Shown: positions 7,674 to 11,685 of the stretch, one piece after another
Numbering within the stretch: position 1 is the stretch's first letter
How the letters are laid out: every line of letters begins with the position of its first letter
DNA from: an uncultured Fretibacterium sp.
GTDB lineage: Bacteria > Synergistota > Synergistia > Synergistales > Aminobacteriaceae
Assembly: GCA_937915755.1 (NCBI GenBank)
Contig: CALGGR010000330.1
Location: forward strand, 1-11,685
Direction: 5' to 3'
DNA length: 11,685 nucleotides
Translations under genes and position numbers: made by a program
The notes under the pieces: generated by a model
Databases searched by the model: none
Told to the model about the DNA's origin: nothing
Seen by the model: only the letters and a program-made list of their open reading frames with translations

Positions 7674-7686
7674 GTGAAAGTTTCAC
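7674..7686. promoter_or_regulatory. palindrome GTGAAAGTTTCAC, operator-like
   Basis: Perfect 6-bp arms GTGAAA and TTTCAC surround one central base, in the 98-bp gap between the regulator and membrane-protein genes. On the minus strand TATTAT lies just upstream, so the palindrome could be an operator over a secondary promoter; no convincing -35 was seen. Confidence 0.35.
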
Positions 7687-7732
7687 AGAATAATACACGT
7701 TACGAGTTCTGCCGTCCGTGCATAGAAGCCTT

Positions 7733-7975
7733 TTACACCTCGCTCCCTGAGCCGTCCCCTTGAGCGTCATGCGCATAATGAAGGTCTAAGAAATAACAGA
7801 TCGCCCCGCCTTTCGTCAACTTGTTTTCTTCACAAAATCGGTCTAACAAGTCTTTATACTCTTGGGGCAGATAACAGCCAATCCTTACTGCTCCTCCTTG
7901 CTTCTTAGATTCTCGATATGCCTTCAACTTTTCACTTACTGAAGCATACTTTCTCGGCCTTCCTCTGTCTGCCAC
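7733..7975 (-). CDS. small ribbon-helix-helix-like DNA-binding protein
   Basis: Predicted 80-aa protein. It opens with GRPRKYASVSEKLKAYRESKK (5-25), an AT-hook-like and basic start typical of small plasmid/phage regulators. Residues 30-36 (VRIGCYL) can form the DNA-contacting strand, and 37-66 two helices (PQEYKDLLDRFCEE and TKGGAICYFLDLHY), matching a ribbon-helix-helix fold. The start is GTG at 7975 with no clear Shine-Dalgarno; I choose it because the GRPRKY motif lies at the N terminus in relatives. It is the first gene after the promoter at 8067-8094 and precedes the membrane protein and DUF262 genes, so it is probably an autoregulator of that operon. It could also be a stand-alone antitoxin-like protein. 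Confidence 0.7.
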   Translation of the reverse strand: MADRGRPRKYASVSEKLKAYRESKKQGGAVRIGCYLPQEYKDLLDRFCEENKLTKGGAICYFLDLHYAHDAQGDGSGSEV

Positions 7976-8032
7976 TATGCCACTAACAAGCGTAAGAATT
8001 TGAGTGCCATTCTTATTATGTTAATGGCTTTA

Positions 8033-8059
8033 GATTTTCGTGGCGCAAATACGAAAATC
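8033..8059. promoter_or_regulatory. 9-bp inverted repeat downstream of the operon promoter (operator or leader hairpin)
   Basis: Perfect arms GATTTTCGT (8033-8041) and ACGAAAATC (8051-8059) with a 9-base spacer. On the minus strand it begins eight bases after the -10 box of the promoter at 8067-8094, so it covers the first transcribed bases. This is a typical place for a repressor site, and the RHH-like protein is the obvious candidate. An RNA hairpin is the alternative; no U tract follows, so a terminator is unlikely. Confidence 0.5.
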
Positions 8060-8066
8060 AGAAATC

Positions 8067-8094
8067 AATATAGCAAAATTTCACCGTTTGTCAA
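8067..8094 (-). promoter_or_regulatory. strong sigma-A-type promoter of the RHH/membrane/DUF262 operon
   Basis: On the minus strand a consensus -35 TTGACA (8089-8094) and -10 TATATT (8067-8072) are separated by 16 bases. It points toward the RHH-like gene with an untranslated leader of roughly 85 bases containing the inverted repeat at 8033-8059. This is the best promoter match in the window. Confidence 0.65.
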
Positions 8095-8235
8095 TCAGGC
8101 CGATATTTCTATGCTCGCCTCGTCTCCTTTGTCGCAAAATTTAATGATAGAATTTTAAGCATGAAAACTCGTTAAGTCGAATGCAGTTGATTAGACTTTG
8201 CAATAACTAAACTTTTTACGAAAGGAGAATATTTT

Positions 8236-8769
8236 TTGACTAGCTTCAAACTCAGCACTGACACTATCGAACGACTAAAAGCTAAATTCTTCGAGTTCCA
8301 GAAAGCTCGTAATATCGTACAGAGATTGATGGAAGACTACGTGAACGATTACTATAAAATTCATACAGACAAAAAGGAACGTGAAGAAATCCTCAAAGGA
8401 AAATACGCTCCCCTTGCTCCGAACACAAGCCACCTCATACGTATCACAACAGAGATTTTTTACTGGAATATTATCGACATCGCTATTGTTATGGGACGAG
8501 ACGCAACTTCTATATCTCGAACTATAGCACAGATGAAAAAGTCAATACTATGGAAAGAACAATTGTTAATTATACAGCACAATAGTAAATCAAGCAACGG
8601 AAATGCTATTTTCGTTTACGATAACGGTATCTTCTCTCTTATTTTCGACTATTATGAAGATGAATACCTGCTACGCTTCTCCAAACCAAGAAGAACCACA
8701 AAGAATATTGGGCAAGATATTACAGAACTTAGAGCCTTTTGGCATTTTCTCAAAACTCAATATACGTAG
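8236..8769 (+). CDS. unrecognised HTH-like protein divergent from the DUF262 operon
   Basis: Predicted 177-aa cytosolic protein starting with TTG at 8236; AAAGGAG eight bases upstream supports this start. Residues 8-55 are helical and charged. Residues 70-101 (ending IDIAIVMGRDATSISRTIAQM) look like a helix-turn-helix, with a GRDATSISRTI recognition helix reminiscent of DnaA-type or sigma-like GRDHTTV helices. Residues 122-150 contain beta strands (AIFVYDNGIFSLIFDYY, YLLRFSKP). I know no named family. The 260-bp gap to the divergent RHH-like gene holds the operon promoter and an inverted repeat, so this protein may be a second regulator of the operon or an independent element protein. Base use is AT-rich like its neighbours. 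Confidence 0.65.
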   Translation: MTSFKLSTDTIERLKAKFFEFQKARNIVQRLMEDYVNDYYKIHTDKKEREEILKGKYAPLAPNTSHLIRITTEIFYWNIIDIAIVMGRDATSISRTIAQMKKSILWKEQLLIIQHNSKSSNGNAIFVYDNGIFSLIFDYYEDEYLLRFSKPRRTTKNIGQDITELRAFWHFLKTQYT

Positions 8770-8890
8770 CTTTAATTTATATCCCTATAAGACAAAATAA
8801 ACCCCTTCTCGTGCATTTTTACATAAAACAACATAACTTTACCCTAAGTACAATTATTCGGTGGAATTAAGCCCCAAATCCATATATCCA

Positions 8891-8966
8891 GAAAATATGA
8901 CAATTATTTTCATAATATAAACCATGATAAACACTTAACTTCCATAAAAATATGACAATTTTTATG
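8891..8966. repeat. two related AT-rich palindromes sharing an ATGACA centre, between convergent genes
   Basis: AAAATATGACAATT occurs exactly at 8892-8905 and 8947-8960. The second copy is a perfect 9-bp inverted repeat, CATAAAAAT (8943-8951) and ATTTTTATG (8958-8966), around ATGACA. The first copy (8891-8911) is the same with one extra base in an arm. The 259-bp gap at 8770-9028 between the HTH-like and Rpn genes contains nothing else I can support. They could be paired binding sites or weak bidirectional terminators. Confidence 0.5.
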
Positions 8967-9028
8967 TTCAAAATTTCAATATTTTCTTACTTAAAGTCAA
9001 GTAATCCGTATTTTTCAGACAAGCACCA

Positions 9029-9895
9029 TTAAACAAAATCTTTGGGACGGTCTGCGCTCTCATTCAATCCTACTAACTTGATTGCTCTTTCTCTGGGCAT
9101 TCCGTCAGACAAAAGACTTTGAAATATTGACTGCCTTACTCTTTCTTCCCCTATGGCTATGCCTTTAGCTTCGGCCTTCTCTAAAAAACTTTTCATCGTA
9201 AAATTTCCCCCTTCGTAAAAATCTGCCAGATTGTTTACCGCTTCCGTAAAACGCCTATCACCCGTCAACGCTCCCATTAACTTCAATAATGCGTCGGGGT
9301 GAGTAACTCGTTCATCAGAAGGGATAAACTCTTCGCCTGTCCTCTCGCTTCTTACTTGACGCGCTACAAACTTAAAATCACTCTTGAATAATTCTATCTG
9401 GTCATCAGTCAGCCAAGCAAGTTCCAGCACGTTCACATGGCAGTCGTTCAGTAACATCTTCAAGCTGTCAGGAACTTTCAGCAGTTCAAACAGCGTCCTA
9501 GACTTCGGCCAACGCTCTGAAGTACCAAAATAAACTATGATAGTGAACACAGGATTTAGCTTCCTGTTCTTCTGCGTCAACTGATAACGATAATCCGCTC
9601 CCTCATACCCAAATATCCTTAACGGCATTGTTCGGTCTATTACGCTCTGATTTTCTAGCCCTATTAACGAAATCACTGCTCCTTCTGTTACCCATAGCTT
9701 GGTTACGTCTCGTTCCTGCTCTCGGATTTCGCCTACAGACTTATACACTGTTCGGGTCTGTGCGTCCTGTAGGTCTTCGGGCCGTTCTATTCGCAAATCC
9801 TTTACCCCGTTTATCGCAAAATAAACGTTCACAATGTCTAAGAATACATCGTTATAGCTCTCAAGATACTTTTCCGTTACGTCTTTTATTCCCAA
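9029..9895 (-). CDS. Rpn-family PD-(D/E)XK nuclease / transposase-like protein
   Basis: About 288 aa from TTG at 9895, or 302 aa from ATG at 9937. I prefer the TTG. It has TTGGAG eight bases upstream, and the resulting MGIKDVTEKYLESYNDVF start matches what I know of clostridial Rpn proteins, whereas the extra 14 residues do not and the ATG has only a distant AAGGTG. Family marks, numbered from the ATG: YNDVFLDIVNV (28-38), ERDVTKLW (75-82), GLENQSVIDRTMPLRI (93-108, with the catalytic E and Q) and GYEGADYRYQ (110-119). These are the PD-(D/E)XK core of the Rpn/YhgA group, which cuts DNA and promotes RecA-independent recombination. The C terminus (about 255-290) has the usual KAEAKGIAIGEERVRQ helix. 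Such genes are often multicopy in Clostridia genomes. Intact; role here unknown, possibly mobile or defensive. Confidence 0.85.
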   Translation of the reverse strand: MGIKDVTEKYLESYNDVFLDIVNVYFAINGVKDLRIERPEDLQDAQTRTVYKSVGEIREQERDVTKLWVTEGAVISLIGLENQSVIDRTMPLRIFGYEGADYRYQLTQKNRKLNPVFTIIVYFGTSERWPKSRTLFELLKVPDSLKMLLNDCHVNVLELAWLTDDQIELFKSDFKFVARQVRSERTGEEFIPSDERVTHPDALLKLMGALTGDRRFTEAVNNLADFYEGGNFTMKSFLEKAEAKGIAIGEERVRQSIFQSLLSDGMPRERAIKLVGLNESADRPKDFV

Positions 9896-9939
9896 TTTAT
9901 CATCTCCAACTGAATTTTTTTCTGAACATTTTATCATTC

Positions 9940-10047
9940 ACAGAAACTTTGCACCTTGAAAACGAAACCTATCAGCACGGTGTGAAAATGATTGGCGATT
10001 GCTACGGAGAAGATATTTTCCTGATTGTTGAGGATGTGAGAAAATGA
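9940..10047 (+). pseudogene. 3' remnant of a small gene upstream of the large serine recombinase
   Basis: The reading frame closing at TGA 10045-10047 encodes TETLHLENETYQHGVKMIG followed by DCYGEDIFLIVEDVRK. It looks like the protein-like end of a beta-rich domain, with no start codon or ribosome binding site at its left end, where the AT-rich Rpn region begins. Its TGA overlaps the recombinase ATG as ATGA, the hallmark of translational coupling. I read it as the surviving end of an operon partner truncated at the junction. I do not recognise the family. A short complete gene using the TTG at 9949 is possible but lacks a Shine-Dalgarno. Confidence 0.55.
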
Positions 10048-11216
10048 GCATTAGCATTCCGAGAGTTGCCCAATATGCGAGATTTTCGAGTGATAATCAG
10101 CGTTCTGAAAGCATTGATGCTCAAATCAGGGCTATGAACCAATTCTGCAAACAAAATCATTGGCAAATTGTAGCAGTATACAGTGATGAGGCTCGCTCTG
10201 CGACAACCGATAACCGCCCACAATTTCAGCAAATGATTTCCGACAGTAGCAAAGGGCTTTTTGACATTGTTCTCGTGCATAAACTCGATAGATTCAGCCG
10301 TGACAGATACGACAGTGCGATTTACAAAAAGCGCCTGAAGAAAAATAACGTTCAGCTATGCAGTGTGTTGGAGCGCATTGACGACAGTCCTGAAAGCATC
10401 ATGATGGAAAGCGTCCTCGAAGGCATGGCGGAGTATTATAGCCGAAATTTGGGACGAGAGGTCATGAAGGGCATGAAGGAAACTGCACTGCAATGTAAGC
10501 ACACAGGAGGATGCCCTCCGCTCGGATATGATGTTGGTGAGGACAGGAAACTTGTGATAAACAAGCATGAGGCGGAAGCGGTCAAAATTATCTTTGAAAT
10601 GTACGCAGAAGGTCACGGCTACAGCGCTATTATCGACTATCTGAATGAGCATGGTTACACTACAAAAAGAGGGCGGATTTTTGGTAAGAATAGCCTTTAC
10701 GAAATTCTCAATAACGAGAAATATACTGGCGTTTTTGTGTTCAACAGAGCTGCGGCTAAATCGGATAGTCGTCGCAATAATCATGCCTATAAAACTAACG
10801 AAAGTATCATAAGAGTTCCGGGCGGCTGTCCGGCGATCATCACTAAAGCACTCTTTGAAAAGGTTCAGAGGATAAAGGCAAAGAATCGGCGTAATACAGG
10901 GCGGTATCATGGTAAGGAGTTCTATCTGCTTACAGGAAAGGTTTTCTGCGGCGTGTGCGGTAAGCGCATACAAGGCAACCTGAGATTTTCGGGTGAACGC
11001 AAGAACAGGCTTTGCACATACCGCTGTGATGAGCCTAAACAAGCTTGTAAAAACAAGGAAAACAATAAGGACTACCTCGATGCCTACGTTGCCGACCTGC
11101 TGAGGCAGAAAATCTTTAACAAGGCTGCGCTGAGGCGAAAAGTCAATGCAGTCAATAAGTACATCGCAAACTATAACGCTGAATTCGACAAGCATTATGA
11201 GAAAAAGGCATACTGA
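10044..11216 (+). CDS. large serine recombinase, N-terminal 390 residues of a frameshifted gene
   Basis: Integrase/transposase of the TnpX/large serine recombinase group. The resolvase catalytic domain (1-145) has VAQYARFSSDNQ with Ser15 as nucleophile, then QFQQMISD, and HKLDRFSRDRYD (79-90) with the catalytic arginines. A Recombinase domain follows (about 155-262: GCPPLGYDV, AVKIIFEMYAEGHGYSAI, TTKRGRIFGKNSLYEIL). A zinc ribbon has C302, C305, C328 and C335, and a coiled coil begins at about 345. The frame ends at 11216 inside the coiled coil, far short of the usual 450-550 residues; the missing end is in another frame from 11201. Relatives integrate and excise conjugative or mobilisable elements at short sites. 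It is coupled to the upstream remnant by ATGA overlap. Less AT-rich than the left part of the window. Loss of the C terminus probably impairs function. Confidence 0.88.
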   Translation: MSISIPRVAQYARFSSDNQRSESIDAQIRAMNQFCKQNHWQIVAVYSDEARSATTDNRPQFQQMISDSSKGLFDIVLVHKLDRFSRDRYDSAIYKKRLKKNNVQLCSVLERIDDSPESIMMESVLEGMAEYYSRNLGREVMKGMKETALQCKHTGGCPPLGYDVGEDRKLVINKHEAEAVKIIFEMYAEGHGYSAIIDYLNEHGYTTKRGRIFGKNSLYEILNNEKYTGVFVFNRAAAKSDSRRNNHAYKTNESIIRVPGGCPAIITKALFEKVQRIKAKNRRNTGRYHGKEFYLLTGKVFCGVCGKRIQGNLRFSGERKNRLCTYRCDEPKQACKNKENNKDYLDAYVADLLRQKIFNKAALRRKVNAVNKYIANYNAEFDKHYEKKAY

Positions 11217-11536
11217 ATGAAGCAATGATAGTGCGCTCCGAAGAATTGGAGCAGCGCAGAAATGAGTTACAGGCTCAGCTTGCAGCACTCAGGAGGTTTG
11301 AGCTGCTGCAACTGGACGATTATCTTCACCTGATAGACGACTATCGGGCTATGGAACACAATACGCCTGAGTTCCGCACCTTTGTACAGACTTACGTTGA
11401 TAAGGTAGTCACATACCCCTATCATATTGAAGTCGTACTCGATGTAGGATTCGGCGTGACCGATGAACTGAAAGAAACTATAACGATCAGACGGGGCGAG
11501 CTTTACGCACTGTTTGAGTCGAGAACGGAGGACTAA
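11201..11536 (+). pseudogene. C-terminal fragment of the frameshifted large serine recombinase
   Basis: Reading from 11201 in the shifted frame gives EKGILNEAMIVRSEELEQRR, then a coiled coil (NELQAQLAALRRFELLQLDDYLHLI) and the typical recombinase end FVQTYVDKVVTYPYHIEVVLDVGF. This fits directly onto the C terminus of the preceding protein, for a combined length near 497 aa, normal for the family. The break lies at GAG AAA AAG G: one extra A in the A5 run (11202-11206) would restore the frame. An ATG at 11225 could start a separate 103-aa protein, but no ribosome binding site precedes it. A sequencing error is the alternative explanation. Confidence 0.8.
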
Positions 11537-11537
11537 A

Positions 11538-11685
11538 ATGTTTGAACCCGAAAAGAAACGCTATCTCACAAGGGGCGTTGACGTGACTATCCCTGTGGAT
11601 CTGCAAGCGTTCATGTGGGCGGCTATCGACCATATGCCTGAACCGAAGGACTACTTGCAGGTGTTCAATTTGTCTGTAGAGAACG
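11538..11685 (+). CDS. DUF960-like protein, 5' part only
   Basis: The first 49 residues are visible before the window ends: MFEPEKKRYLTRGVDVTIP, then DLQAFMWAAID, then KDYLQVFNLS. This is the pattern of DUF960 proteins, small proteins (about 100-130 aa) of unknown function common in mobile elements and phages of Firmicutes. The ATG lies one base after the recombinase fragment's stop and has CGGAGG eight bases upstream, so it is part of the same transcription unit. Confidence 0.75.
   Translation, partial: MFEPEKKRYLTRGVDVTIPVDLQAFMWAAIDHMPEPKDYLQVFNLSVEN

Noticed and set aside
8189..8215. Promoter for the HTH-like gene (TTGATT with TAAACT)
   Set aside because: The spacer is only 15 bases and both boxes are poor, so it was not annotated.
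9628..9939. Plus-strand open frame antisense to the Rpn gene, continuous with the 9940-10047 remnant
   Set aside because: The part over the Rpn gene is a shadow of conserved Rpn codons; only the portion after about 9940 looks protein-like, so only that was kept.
11198..11216. Programmed -1 ribosomal frameshift in the recombinase
   Set aside because: The site reads G AAA AAG rather than the full A AAA AAG heptamer, I saw no clear stimulatory stem, and recombinases of this family are normally single-frame; a mutation or sequencing indel is simpler.
10356..11288. Long open frame (310 codons) antisense to the large serine recombinase
   Set aside because: It lies wholly opposite a gene with clear catalytic and zinc-ribbon motifs; its translation is Cys/Phe/Val-rich with no domain, a typical shadow frame.

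Overview
The window looks like an accessory (mobile or genomic-island) region of an anaerobic Firmicute, most likely a gut-type Clostridia (Lachnospiraceae/Ruminococcus-like). The reasons are low GC over most of its length, strong AGGAG-type ribosome binding sites, and gene families typical of clostridial prophages, plasmids and integrative elements: DUF6291-like proteins, a ParB-like protein joined to MT-A70, a small serine resolvase with a YYKYKRE tail, an Rpn/PD-(D/E)XK protein, a large serine recombinase and DUF960. All of this is family recognition by eye; no search was run.

Layout. Positions 31-881 (minus) hold two tandem DUF6291-like genes. Divergently, 1008-2114 (plus) encodes a ParB-like protein whose C-terminal third is a decayed MT-A70 adenine methyltransferase lacking its catalytic DPPW motif. 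Positions 2213-4514 (minus) form a two-gene, overlapping unit: a small serine recombinase followed by an unrecognised 514-aa protein with a segment resembling the C-terminal lobe of an SF2/SNF2 helicase. Positions 4634-7975 (minus) form a probable operon behind a good promoter (TTGACA, 16 bp, TATATT): a small ribbon-helix-helix-like regulator, a four-helix membrane protein, and a long protein joining an alpha/beta domain to a DUF262-DUF1524 (GmrSD/SspE-like) nuclease. Position 8236-8769 (plus) is a divergently transcribed HTH-like protein. Positions 9029-9895 (minus) hold an Rpn-family nuclease/transposase-like gene.

From about 9940 the DNA changes character and is visibly less AT-rich. It starts with the 3' stub of a small gene whose stop overlaps the start of a large serine recombinase (10044). 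That recombinase is broken by a one-base frameshift near 11201, and a DUF960 gene follows and runs off the window. The 9.9-kb left part therefore appears to abut an older integrative element whose gene was truncated at the junction.

The most interesting candidate system is the 4634-7975 operon: a restriction-type DUF262/DUF1524 effector cotranscribed with a membrane protein and a regulator. The effector carries an A9 homopolymer exactly where an upstream gene seems to have been fused to the DUF262 gene. The DUF262 part keeps its own ATG and ribosome binding site, and both other reading frames stop just before that ATG. This suggests either a slippage-controlled fusion/split switch or a recent (or sequencing-derived) indel.
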